From positions 19,146,431 through 19,210,430 of the forward strand of contig CM042145.1 of assembly GCA_023376005.1 (NCBI GenBank): a DNA stretch of 64,000 nt, read 5' to 3'. The DNA comes from Doryteuthis pealeii. Its lineage: Eukaryota; Mollusca; Cephalopoda; Myopsida; Loliginidae. Positions 40,681 through 50,459 of this stretch are shown in pieces. A program made the position numbers and the translations under genes. The notes under the pieces are model-generated. The model searched no databases. It was given only the letters and a program-made list of their open reading frames with translations, and was not told where the DNA came from. Within the stretch, counting starts at the first letter, position 1. Each line of letters starts with the position of its first letter.

Positions 40681-40935
40681 AAAGTAAAGTTGTCGGGGCG
40701 GCCTAATGTCAGTATGAGCCATACAGCGAGGGAGTCTATCCCCTTTTCACTAGCGCTAGATCAAGGAGTTTTGCGTTTTTGTAGGTTGTGGAGTGCCACA
40801 CCTACCATCAGCTCCTTATTTTACTGCACTGATCCCTGTGCTACTCGTATGCTGAGTTGGCGAGGGCCGGTATTGAACTAGGAACCTTGTGGTTTCTAGC
40901 CGAACGCTCTACCGACTGAGTTAACCCAGCCCTTT
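40681..40935 (-). mobile_element. SINE family 1, full length, with 12-bp target duplication
   Basis: CATAAAGTATAA occurs on both sides (40669-40680 and 40936-40947) and once in the empty homologous mariner sequence (CTCAAAGTATAA near 31095 and 31480). The minus-strand head GGGCTGGGTTAACTCAGTCG at the right and 3' end at the left are complete. This is the reference copy for the boundaries of family 1. Long perfect duplication fits LINE-driven target-primed insertion. Confidence 0.95.
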
Positions 40936-41170
40936 CATAAAGTATAAGCTGCTGAATTAAACTATGTTGTACATTCATCTGTGTGGCTTCTAAATCACAC
41001 AGAGTGAAGTAACACACATGTTAGCACACCATCTAACATGATACTACCAAACATAGCAGGTACTTTCCAAGGCTTGAACTGCTTCAGTCATGTGATATAA
41101 CATGCCACAAACTAACATGTACCAAAATATTGCAAAACTTTTGACTCACCCAAGTATATATATATATATT

Positions 41171-41450
41171 TACCAACCCCTCCACACGAGCAGAATGCGA
41201 CAAGGTCAATTTCTTAAGCGGAGTTTAACAGGTTTGAATTCAGAGTTTTCCTTCTCCTAGACCGGTTGCCTAACTAAGGTTAAAGAGCCCAGACTGCCCT
41301 ACTATTTACCCATAGCTGGAGGGAGAGTAGGATTCATACCTTTCCCAAGGGTATTAGCGCTAAGTGAAATGCAATTACCACGTCCAGGATTTGAACTCGG
41401 GGCAACAAGTCCATTTCCCATGACTTTAACCATTACACCACGCGCTTCCA
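41171..41450 (-). mobile_element. SINE family 2, near full length
   Basis: Minus strand, from the 3' part (ACCCCTCCACACGAGCAGAA) through AAGAGCCCAGACTGCCCTAC and AATGCAATTACCACGTCCAG to the head (ACCATTACACCACGCGCTTC). Confidence 0.87.
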
Positions 41451-41475
41451 CCCTAGTATATATATGTAAATGTTG

Positions 41476-41715
41476 GGCACTTCACGTGGTGTAATGGTTA
41501 GCAAGATAGATTTGCAGACCAATGTTAGTGATTTTGATTCTCATTGGGTACCCATACTTCTGGTCTTGTGTCACAGCTAAGCTTAGTAAATAAAGGGTAC
41601 CTTGCATGGTGTAATGGTTAGCAAGCTGGAATAGCAAACGATTGTTAGTGAGTTCGATTCTCACTGAGCACCTCATACTTCTGGCCTTGTGTCACATCTA
41701 AACTAAGCTTAGTAG
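41476..41715 (+). mobile_element. SINE family 3, two tandem copies
   Basis: Copies at about 41476-41590 and 41598-41715. Each has CACGTGGTGTAATGGTTAGC / TGCATGGTGTAATGGTTAGC (A box), GTGAGTTCGATTCTCACTGA (B box, second copy best) and ACTTCTGGCCTTGTGTCACA then TCTAAACTAAGCTTAGTA. The second copy folds best as a tRNA-like head. Confidence 0.8.
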
Positions 41716-42154
41716 ATATCTATGTGTAAATGCTAAGTATCAGGTTAAAGTTTTGAATGATTTAAGATTTTACGAGGTAATTCATAGTGAATGGATGGAA
41801 TCTTTGTATTATAACAAAGGAAAGAAAAAAAAGAGTTGAACTGATTGAATTTTAAACATTTTTCTGTTGGCGTTGCACATGGGTGGCGTGTTGGAGTTTG
41901 ACGGGGTCTGGCTGGCTGTGGGGGGTATTATGTTGGAAGACCCGAACCCCCCCCCACATGAAGCCAGTCAATAACATAACTGACAACGCTACCTTGTGCT
42001 GTGTAGTCTGGCGTATTTCGAACAGAATTATCTAATTTTCTAAAATATTCTTAATTTGATATCATAGAAAATTATAACATTTAAATGAATTAAAAAAAAA
42101 AAAAAAATTTTTTTTAAATAAAAAAAAAAAAAAATAAAATAAAAAAAAACTTAC
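41716..42154. other. intron-like DNA
   Basis: Contains a moderately GC-rich patch near 41870-42010 (GTTGGCGTTGCACATGGGTG, a G run and a C run) with no splice-bounded frame, and a poly-A/T region just before exon A. Confidence 0.45.
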
Positions 42155-42219
42155 CCTCATCATTGTTGGATGGTTTGCCAATTTCTACAAAAAGTTCAAA
42201 TATTCTTTCTGGATTTTCT
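42155..42219 (-). CDS. candidate host exon A (DENND1-like, N-terminal)
   Basis: On the minus strand a T-rich tract TTTTTTTGTTGCAG is followed by 65 nt and the strong donor GTAAGTTTTT. The exon is entered in phase 2 (third base A), reads ENPERIFELFVEIGKPSNND then E, and leaves in phase 1. A first exon ending MGSRL-AG would give MGSRLRENPERIFELFVEIG, the start expected of a DENND1-family protein (human DENND1A, from memory, begins MGSRIKQNPETTFEVYVEVA). DENND1 proteins activate Rab35 at clathrin-coated and endosomal membranes. No copy of this sequence occurs elsewhere in the window, unlike the transposon pieces. The first coding exon itself was not found. Confidence 0.6.
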
Positions 42220-42773
42220 CTGCAACAAAAAAATAAAAAAATAAATAAATAAATAAATAAATAAATTGCAATCTCACAAATACATATGTGCTTATCTGTT
42301 TCAAATCTTTTCAAAGATATTTTAGAAAGGTTCCATTTAAAAAAAAAAAAACATCTTAAAGAGTATAAACCATTACTTGAATTTAAGCCTTTGATTTCTT
42401 TAAACTTATCCACCCCCCCCCCACCCCCCATCCACTCTACATACAACATTTGCTTTGCACTGGAGAATTGCTGGAGAATTGCTCAAATTTGAGAATTTGG
42501 ATTCAATTTCCAATGCCAGTCATTTAAATGTGTTAAATAAAGAAAACTGTACTGAACTTTAAGAATTGTATACGGTTTTCTTAGAAAAATATTATACAAC
42601 ACTAGGATATACACTTCCAGCTCTGAACAAGTCAACTCCTATTTGTATTGTTATTGTTGTTACCAGAACATTTCAGACAATCAATTGTCTGAATAGAGCA
42701 TGGAATGTTAATGACTATTCTCAAGTTTATAAAGAAACATTCATAATAATCAAAACATTATTTCTCTGAATTT
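42220..42773. other. intron-like DNA upstream of exon A
   Basis: An (AAAT)n tract, a C run at 42413-42428, and AT-rich sequence. No further exon recognised. Confidence 0.45.
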
Positions 42774-43212
42774 TTTGAGATGAGGCTTAATAATTAGTAT
42801 TATTTGGATTATTTGGACTATTGTCCTCATCTTCATGTCCAATTGGACACATAGCCTAGTGGATAAAGGAGTTAGGTTAAGACAGTTCTAAGTGACAGTT
42901 ATCTCTAGATTGCAGGTTCAATACTGGTCAGGGGCAGCAGTAACATAGAATAATAATTAACACAAGCTTAACACCTGTATTCCAGCTATGGTTGGCGGAA
43001 TGAGAACAGGATACCCCCGTGGACTGAATAAAGGGTTAGGTTCCAAGTTCCATGATGGCTCCCGATTAGGACAGGAAGGTTCCCAAGTCTGAAAAGGTTC
43101 CCAAGTCTGACAAGAAATACCTGAAGAAGGCTGGAGGCCGCATTGGCCAAAACATTATACAGATAACAATGAAGATGAGGACAATAGTCCGAATAATCCA
43201 AATAATACTAAT
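42774..43212 (+). mobile_element. family-4 inverted-repeat element, best copy
   Basis: Left end TCTGAATTTTTTGAGATGAG, GCTTAATAATTAGTATTATT, GGACTATTGTCCTCATCTTC (42774-42832). It mirrors the right end AAGATGAGGACAATAGTCCG then AATAATCCAAATAATACTAA (43173-43212). Next to the left end is a tRNA-like head: GGACACATAGCCTAGTGGAT, B box AGGTTCAATACTGG. Then TGGTTGGCGGAATGAGAACA, CCCCGTGGACTGAATAAAGG and CCTGAAGAAGGCTGGAGGCC, GGCCAAAACATTATACAGAT. It thus combines SINE-like internal promoter boxes with long inverted ends that equal the 89-bp satellite unit. Confidence 0.8.
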
Positions 43213-43624
43213 CAAATCATTCTTTGAAATGACAATCCAAGTAAATAAAATTCACCTTCATTCTCATATGCACTAAAAATAGTATTTTTCTAAAGGCAAA
43301 ACTTTGCGAAAATGAGGATTTTTAGTGCATTTTAGTAGATGATCTTTGATGCTATTTCCTCAAACAATAGTGCAAGTAAAAGATCTAATTTTTGGTATCA
43401 GTATTCAGTATACTAACACACAACTTTCGTATAGATGGACAATTTGATATTTTTTTTAAAGTGAAAAATCAACCTACCCTAATGCATCAGTGTGAAGTAT
43501 GATCAACCTACCCTAATGTACAATGAACACTATTCTCTAACCTCTAGGCATAAAATAACCATAGATGGATTGGAATGCCAAATGATAAAGCAAAAAAAAA
43601 AAAAGAAAGAAAGAAAAAGTGACC

Positions 43625-44560
43625 AAATATTTATGAGACTGTTTCATCAATAATGGAAACATTAAACAGCATCAGAATGAAACATGATTGTGACATGAAC
43701 TTGTTTGAAATGCAAACAGCCTCATTCAAGATTTGAACTCATCTCACAGTGCCCATTTCCTATGACAGAAACTATTACACCAAGCACCTCTGTTACATAA
43801 TATATATGCTACAAACTAGCAAACATGGAAATATTGCAAAACTTTTGAAAAGAAGCAAAGTTAATGTGAAAGAAGAAGTAATAAAATTATTCAGTTAACT
43901 CTAATGTCCTATACTGCCTCATTCCATCAGCCTGGAAGTTACATTTGTTTTCCTAATCCGCCCCAAATGATAGTCTTTGTTTAAATGTAATATTAAACAT
44001 ATTTAGAAGTCTTTATTTTTAGGGAAATAACAGGTAACTTTAAATGAAAAATGAAATTTTTAGCCATTTTTTTATCAATCCTTAGAGGAATGGGGCCATG
44101 GACTTAGAAAATTCTCAACAGGATGTTAAGAGTTAAAGTTCTTAAAATTTACTTTTTAAATGAAAAATTAAGATGTCAAAAAAAAAAAAAAAAAAAAAAA
44201 TTAAGTAAAAACAGCAAGAAAAAAAAAATTCAATTCAATGGTACATGGAAAGTGAACAACTTTGTAAATTCATTGAAATGATAAAATAACAAAAAAAAAG
44301 TATAAATATTTATGAGATCGTCTCATCAATAATGGAAACATTAAACAGCATAATTGTGACATGAACTTGTTTGAAATGCAAACAGCCTAGTCCAGGATTT
44401 GAACTCATCCCACAGCGTTCATTTCCTATGACAGTAACCATTGAACCTCCACCATGTGATATGTGTGCTGCAAACTAGCACATATGAAAATATTGCAAAA
44501 CTTTTGAAAAGAACCAAAAGTTAATGTGAAAGAAGAAGTAATAAAATTATTCAGTTAAAA
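43625..44560. repeat. direct duplication of a composite repeat (family D + SINE 2 head + mariner end)
   Basis: 43625-43898 and 44318-44558 are direct copies: TTTATGAGACTGTTTCATCA..., AATGCAAACAGCC...TTTGAACTCATC (SINE 2 head), AAATATTGCAAAACTTTTGA (mariner-like end) and GAAGAAGTAATAAAATTATT then CAGTTAA. The first copy is followed by the TTAA MITE inserted at its final TTAA. Confidence 0.75.
43895..44136. mobile_element. TTAA-flanked MITE (piggyBac-like), copy 2
   Basis: TTAA CTCTAATGTCCTATA at the left and CAGGATGTTAAGAG TTAA at the right. The paralogous site at 44555-44558 (ATTCAGTTAA) lacks the MITE. Interior CCCCAAATGATAGTCTTTGT and ATATTTAGAAGTC as in copy 1, reversed. Confidence 0.87.
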
Positions 44561-45161
44561 TTCCATACATCATTTTCTCTTTCCACTTAAAACAGACCAC
44601 AGGAAAAATTTATTGTTATGGTTTCATTTATTTTTTTTTTATTTACATTGAATATTGATTGTTCCTTGTTTGCCTTTATAGAGACTTTTCTTTGTTTTTG
44701 TCAATTCCTAAGTAAATCTTTAAAAACCCTAGATGTATTTTATTTTTTTTATTAACAAGAACCTTCAAATAATTCCTTTTAATAATAAATCAATAATCTT
44801 TATACAACAGAGATGTTAGAAACACGCCTCTTTTTAAAATCAAATCAATTCTGTCTAATACTATTACATAAGGCTACATTCAATGATCTATCTAGGTTAG
44901 TATATTCCACTCTGGATTCTTTAGAGGTATAAAAAAAATTTTAAATTAAAAAGACAGGTAAAGATAAACATGAAATGACACCTGGAGAGGACTTAGATGG
45001 GATTATAAAAGAAAAAGTTTAATAAAAACAGATACTGAACTGTGTTGTTCTACAACCGCCCATTTTAGAATTAAACAAAGACTTTTTTTTATAAGATGCT
45101 TTCCACTTCAGCAATTCATATAAGAATCAAATTCCTTTCCATCTAGGGAAAAATAAACAAA

Positions 45162-45164
<3 letters not shown>
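44561..45164. other. AT-rich spacer
   Basis: No supported feature. Moderately unique-looking AT-rich DNA without splice-bounded frames. Confidence 0.5.

Positions 45165-45212
<48 letters not shown>
45165..45212. repeat. (TA)n microsatellite
   Basis: About 23 uninterrupted TA units directly abutting a family-4 terminus. Confidence 0.95.
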
Positions 45213-45214
<2 letters not shown>

Positions 45215-45526
45215 CATTATTCAGACTATTGTCCTCATCTTTATTGTGCTATCTGTACAATGTTTCGGCTGATGTGCCCTCCTGACTTCCTCAGGTATTT
45301 CTTGTTGGACTCGGGAGCCTTCTCAAACTCAGGCACCTTCTTGTTGTAATCGGGAGCCATCACGGAACTTTGAACCCAACATTTTATTCAATCCACAGGG
45401 GTATCCTGTTCTCATTCTGCTAATCATAGCTGGGTACAGGCGTTAAGGTGTGTTAATTATTATTCAATGTTACGGTTGCCCTTGACCAGGATTGAACCAC
45501 TACACTATGTGTCCGATTGGACAATT
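45213..45526 (-). mobile_element. family-4 inverted-repeat element, minus copy
   Basis: Starts at TTATTCAGACTATTGTCCTC, then ATCTGTACAATGTTTCGGCT, CTTCCTCAGGTATTTCTTGT, CATCACGGAACTTTGAACCC, CAGGGGTATCCTGTTCTCAT, and ends at ACTATGTGTCCGATTGGACA. On its sense strand the HHR-like phrase CCTGAGGAAG...CAGCCGAAAC is preserved with GAAA intact. Confidence 0.75.
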
Positions 45527-45644
45527 CAGTGTGAATTTTGGAAACTTATAAACCTAATGTCTTGTTTTACCTAGAATATCTACCTATTTACTCAGGTATG
45601 ATTTTTTTTACCTCGATTCATTTTTTTTTTTTCAAAGAAATAAT

Positions 45645-45645
45645 A

Positions 45646-45698
<53 letters not shown>

Positions 45699-45705
45699 AT
45701 ATACC
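45645..45705. repeat. (TA)n microsatellite
   Basis: Interrupted TA tract at the 3' side of the family F element. Confidence 0.9.
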
Positions 45706-46077
45706 AAGCATGTTGGTAGATCCTTGCGGAGAGAAAAAACCCGGCAGAGAGTTTGATTGTAAAAATATACTACCAAACATCAACCAGGAAGAAAAAAAAA
45801 TTTTTGAAAAAAAAGAAAAGACCAAGATATTAGTACCAACAAAAAATAATCTATTGGTATAGTATTTGGCCAAAAGAAAAAACAATTTATATGTATATAT
45901 ATGTATATAAGATATATATATATTCATATAACCGCTAGGAGAAGCTAATTTGTAAAAAGTGCTCGATACCTAAGTAGAGCCAAGTAATAAGGATAATCTA
46001 CTGAGTCAGACGAACCTACTGTTAGTTTCGCATGCGAAACTAATAGTAGGTTCGTCTGACTCAGTAGATTATCCTTA
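45706..46077 (-). mobile_element. dispersed element, family F, ending in a long hairpin
   Basis: Shares with 53225-53590 (opposite strand) the blocks TACCAAACATCAACCAGGAA, AATAATCTATTGGTATAGTA, TTTGGCCAAAAGAAAAAACA and AAAAAGTGCTCGATACCTAA. It closes with a 43-bp-arm hairpin at 45987-46077 (GATAATCTACTGAGTCAGAC, GAACCTACTGTTAGTTTCGC and mirror). A 65-codon frame on the sense strand (TNRLFFVGTNILVFSFFSKI...) is also open in the other copy, with many amino-acid changes. Coding is possible but unproven. Confidence 0.7.
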
Positions 46078-46213
46078 TATATATATATATATGTTTTTTT
46101 CCTGGTAGTTAGGATCTTTCCATGTGTGGTTTAATCAAAATGATATAGGTAAACCATAATGAGAGCTGAATGTGCCTAGTGCCAGTGAGTGGACAGACAG
46201 AGCAAAATATTCA

Positions 46214-46318
46214 ATAAATAAAGGAAAAACTTGAAATTTGCTTCATTATAATAATTTATTTCAACCATATTGCAGTTGAAATAAATTATTGTAATGAAGC
46301 AAATTTCAAGTTTTTTCC
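46214..46318. mobile_element. foldback, ~47-bp arms
   Basis: AAACTTGAAATTTGCTTCAT then TATAATAATTTATTTCAAC mirrors GTTGAAATAAATTATTGTAA then TGAAGCAAATTTCAAGTTTT. Loop CATATTGCA. No target duplication recognised. Confidence 0.82.
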
Positions 46319-46886
46319 GTCATTTATTGTGTATATATATATATATAAAAGAATCCGTTGATTCAATAAAAATGAATTCTTTATTTAGATTGACACATTT
46401 TTATACATAACTGTTGAGAACAAACTGAAATATCTTTTGTGTTATGCTCATTTGATTATCAATGCATGTTACATTGTTCACAAAGAAAGAAAAAAATCTT
46501 TTTGAATTTTCAAACTGATGATTGTTTTATGATCCGCAGCTTGCCTCCTGGCAACAATGCCTGGATCTGATTTAACCAAGTTACACCCAGAAAAGGTGTC
46601 ACTACATGTAGCATCCCAAATAAGTGACTAGCCGCCATGGAACAGGAAAATTGCCATGCCATCTGATCCCTTGCCATCTCCTGGATCTAATCCTACTTGT
46701 ACCAGTTCCAGCTATGTCCAGATTATGCTTGATAATAAATATCATCAAAGGTAGAGAACCAACAGAAACAACCAATACCGGGCAACAAGATAGCAGGTGT
46801 AGTCCTAGTTCATCCACAGTAGACAACACATGTCTCTTACATATCAACACAAACAAACTTGCAAACACAAGTAAAAATAAGACTAT
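46319..46886. other. spacer with unclassified repeat
   Basis: 46535-46830 shares loose similarity (GCCATCTGATCCCTTGCCAT versus GCCATCTAATCTCTTCCTGT) with 16500-16700, hinting at one more repeat family. The 88-codon frames on both strands lie in it and are not recognised proteins. Confidence 0.4.
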
Positions 46887-47465
46887 GTAAGTTGGCGGAG
46901 TGGCCTATTGTCGGTATCAGCCGGACAGCAAGGGAGTCTATCACCTTTTCGCTAGCGCTAGACCAGGGAGATTGTTTTTTTGTTTTTTGCTGGGATGAAG
47001 TGCCACACCTACCATCAGCTCCCCACTTTACTGCATAGATCAGATTACCCAATCTGTGCTACTCATGTGCTGAGTTGGCGTGGACTTGTAAGTCCAGGAG
47101 GTCTATCCCCTTTTTTCTAGCGCTAGACCAGGGAGATTGTCTTTGATGATATGGAGCACCACACTTACCATCAGCTCCCCACTTTACTGCAAAGATCAGA
47201 TTACTCAATCTGTGCTACTCATGTGCTGAGTTGGCAGGGACCAGTAAGTCCAGGAGGTCTATCCCCTTTTTTCTAGCGCTAGACCAGGGAGATTGTTTTT
47301 GATGATATGGAGCACCACACCTACCATCAGCTCCCCACTTTACTGCACAGATCAGATTACCCAATCTGTGCTACTCATACGCTGAGTTGGCGTGGACTGG
47401 TATTGAACCAGGAACCTTGCGATTCCTAGGTGGCTGCTCTACCGACTGAACTAAACCAGCCCCAA
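46887..47465 (-). mobile_element. SINE family 1 with internal ~156-bp tandem duplication
   Basis: The minus-strand copy runs from the 3' end (GTTGGCGGAGTGGCCTATTG) to the head (GCTCTACCGACTGAACTAAA). Its middle is repeated: AGTCCAGGAGGTCTATCCCC occurs at 47091 and 47247, and ACCATCAGCTCCCCACTTTA three times (47008, 47168, 47324). Confidence 0.85.
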
Positions 47466-47700
47466 TCTCAATCAGTAGAGTACTCGTCAAGACACTATAG
47501 TTAAATAAAAATGTTTTTCTACATCAGTAGAAACATAGAAGCATTTAAAAAAGAAATTCATCAATGTGTATGTGTATAAAATTAAACCTATATTTAATAC
47601 AGGAAAATAAGGCTATTTCCTACAGAAGACCTATTTGTGACCTTTGGCCCCAATAAGAATCTATTGATTTTAACTATATATTTATCAAGTCATACCTTAG

Positions 47701-48039
47701 CAGAGATGCTGATATGCAAGTGTCCTGCATCCCTGACGCATAAAAATCTAAAAGGACACAGTAAAATCATATCCATGTGTCCCAGTACCTTTTTTATTCC
47801 CTCACCATTTCAAGCTAACTGTAAATGCATTTCAATAATTTCTTAGAAATGAATTAAAACAGGATAGGTTACAAGGTAGGAGTTAGATGGCTTTAGTTGT
47901 TTCCCCCGAGATCATAAATAAAAACCCTACAATTTGTTAAGAAACTTTAGTTGGGACCCATTCATTTTCTTGGGGACTTATTCAAAGCAAATATGTGCAT
48001 CCCAGGACACACTAAATCAAAAAGCTATCAGCATCTCTG
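47701..48039 (-). mobile_element. MITE family B, longer subtype
   Basis: CAGAGATGCTGATATGC at the left and GCTATCAGCATCTCTG at the right. The interior has an added segment (CCCGAGATCATAAATAAAAA) seen also at 49737 and 52261, so it is a subtype marker and not a unique insertion. Confidence 0.82.
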
Positions 48040-48067
48040 GACAATACTGATTCCATGTTGCAAATCC

Positions 48068-48295
48068 GGACCATATGACCTTTAGGCACCCCTTTTTTGA
48101 TCTCATTTCATCAGGACATTTTTTTCATTTACACCATCAAAATCCGGTGGTTTGTTAACAGATGATTTTTAGAGGTTTTTTTTTTAATTATAAAACTAAC
48201 CCCTAACAAACAACCAGATTTTGACGGTGTAAATAAAAAAAAATGTCCTGATGAAACAAGATCGAAAAAGGGGTGCCTAAAGGTCATATGGTCCA
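48068..48295. mobile_element. foldback MITE, family H, copy 2
   Basis: GGACCATATGACCTTTAGGC ... GCCTAAAGGTCATATGGTCC plus A. CAAATCC flanks both sides (48061-48067 and 48296-48302). The arms align over their full length with copy 1 at 37141. Confidence 0.88.
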
Positions 48296-48783
48296 CAAAT
48301 CCTCCAGAATTATGAACAATTGTCAAATGTTTAGAAAAAAAATGCTGATATGTTTGGTCGTATTTGAACATATGGAGCTAATTTGTGGATTTTCTAAGAG
48401 AAATTTCTAAATCAAAAAGCTATCAGCATCACTGCCTTAGTGAAGCTACACAGCAAAATAAATCAAAGATGTGAACTGACCCATCAAACACCAAACTATA
48501 TTTTTGTGAGGACTTATAACTTAATAAACTTTATTGAGAGGTTTAAATCTATGGCTCCCTGTCAGGCTTATACTACAAATGTAAATTATTTTTTAATTTT
48601 CAAATCTTGATTTTCTGAAAGAAAAAAATTAAGAAAACAAAGAAATCATGGAAAATGGTTATAACTTTGGTTTCTGGCTAAGAAATTTTCAGTTTGATAT
48701 CTACTTTTTATGGTTGAACAAAAAGATAAAGATTCTATTTAGTTAATCTGATGAACACATAGTAAGGGTCCAGTTTAGCATTA

Positions 48784-49019
48784 TACAGGATGGTCTGGAA
48801 AGTCTTGTTACTCCTATATATGGTTTTAACTTTCATTATTTTTTTGTTTTAATAATATAAGTTCTGTAATTATATTACTTCAAAAATTTTTTTTTAAATA
48901 AATAAAAAAATCTTTGAAAACTAAATTATTGTCTATAATTTTGGGTTGTATTATGTAATTATTTTACCTCTAAAAATAAAAAAAATTTGGGGATGACAAG
49001 ATTTTCAGACCACCCTGTA
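48784..49019. mobile_element. mariner/Tc1-type MITE with TA ends
   Basis: TACAGGATGGTCTGGAAAGT...CTTGT at the left mirrors ACAAGATTTTCAGACCACCC then TGTA at the right. TA flanks and a TACAGGGTGGTC-type terminus are typical of Tc1/mariner MITEs. Repeated in the downstream duplicate at about 61252-61490. Confidence 0.75.
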
Positions 49020-49121
49020 CTTATACTGTAAATTGAAACACCCATTAAAAAGTTGTGTTTGGGAATTTTTTTAAAACTAATATGCTAAAAACACACTCCA
49101 TAGTTCCATTAGTAACCATAG

Positions 49122-49160
49122 AAAACTTAAGATCAGTTATAAATCTAACTGATCTTAAGT
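49122..49160. repeat. small inverted repeat
   Basis: AACTTAAGATCAGTT, 8-nt loop, AACTGATCTTAAGTT. Also in the duplicate near 61595. Confidence 0.75.
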
Positions 49161-49736
49161 TATGCAATGACAATCAGAAAATATATTTGGCAAGATAAAA
49201 ACAAAAATAGAGGAAGTAATGAAAATATTAATGACATGAATTGGGACTACTAAATATTTAGTAATTATTATGATCATTTTAGTAATTACTATATTACAAA
49301 CCAAAAGGTAATCAACACTACAAATGCATCTAAAAATAATAATAATAATAATAATAATAAATAGATAAAATACAATTATAAAAAAAAACCTTTGTAAAAA
49401 TCCAAATAGGATTTTTGAAAACATTCTTTTATTTCTATACAAAACAAAAATCAGTTTTTACTACATTAGGAAGATATTTTTAGAAGTGTTAATTAGATAA
49501 AATTCACTCCCAATCATCTAAATTGTATTTAATGCACTGAACCAAAAAGAATTAGAGCAACAATAATATCTGCTGTAAACAGATATACTTCAGCTACTCT
49601 CTCTCTCTCTCTCAGCCTCTCTCTCTCTCTCTCTCTGCATCTACATTTCCTTTTGCAAAGAGCCTAACAGGAATTAGATTTATCTCTTTGATAATCTTAT
49701 TACGTTTAATCTTTGAACAACCACTTGTTTGCCAGT

Positions 49737-50459
49737 TAGAGATGCTGATAGGTACACATCCTGCGTCCCTGATGCTCAAAAATCTAAAAGGATGCAGTAA
49801 AATCATATCCATGCATCCCAGTGTTTTTCTTTTTTCTTCCCTCACCATTTCAATCTAACTGTAAATACATTTCAATAGTTTCTTGGAAATTAATTACGCA
49901 GGATAGGTTAAAAGGTAGGAGTTAGACGGCTTTAGTTGTTTCCCCAAATCATAAATGATTTGAAAATATATAAACAAATTATAAATAAAACATAATAATT
50001 GGTCTAAATAATAAAATATATAATAAAAATCATAAAAAATCATAAATAAAAATTCAATAAATATTTTTGAGTCTTAAATATTGGCGAGTGCTCATAAATA
50101 AAAATGTTTATAAAATGAAAGTGTTCATAAATAAAAACCCTGCATTCCTGACGCATAAAAATCTAAAAGGACAGTAAAATCATATCCATGTGTCCCAGTA
50201 TCTTTCTTTTTTATTCCCTCACCATTTCAAGCTAACTGTAAATGCATTTCAATAGTTTCTTAGAAATGAATTAAACAGGATAGGTTACAAGGTAGGAGTT
50301 AGATGGTTTTAGTTGTTTCCTCCAAGATCATAAATAAAAAAAAACCTACAATCTATAAAGGAAACTTTAGTTGTGACACATAAATTTTCCTGGGGACTCC
50401 TTCAAAGCAAATATGTGCGTCCCAGGATGCACTAAATCAAAAAGCTATCAGCATCACTG
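49737..50459 (-). mobile_element. MITE family B, two copies fused
   Basis: From AGAGATGCTGATAGGTACAC through AGACGGCTTTAGTTG, an AT-rich segment (AAATCATAAATGATTTGAAA), then a second interior beginning CCTGCATTCCTGACGC and ending GCTATCAGCATCACTG. Only the outer inverted repeats remain, as if two copies recombined or one inserted within another. Confidence 0.75.

Larger units (their letters stand above)
40243..41156 (-). mobile_element. mariner-like element with two nested insertions
   Basis: Termini TAGGGCGAGTCAAAAGTTTT and AAAACTTTTGACTCACCCAA then GTA. On the minus strand the transposase N-terminal helix-turn-helix region is readable: MSSKWAITLDATKNIYCVKG, ESAVYHSTVTRWFKKF, then ANLASST, a break, TRRVSGELSISQSRVVRHL, and close to the terminus LPRYCKTFDSP. 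The break inside SST/RRVSGEL is a family G insert (40376-40510). A SINE family 1 sits at 40681-40935. The catalytic DD34D part is absent, so this is a deletion derivative. Confidence 0.85.

Noticed and set aside
40242..40722. Two overlapping minus-strand proteins of 106 and 64 codons
   Set aside because: They are mariner transposase remnants joined through an inserted repeat. The composite is not a single real protein.
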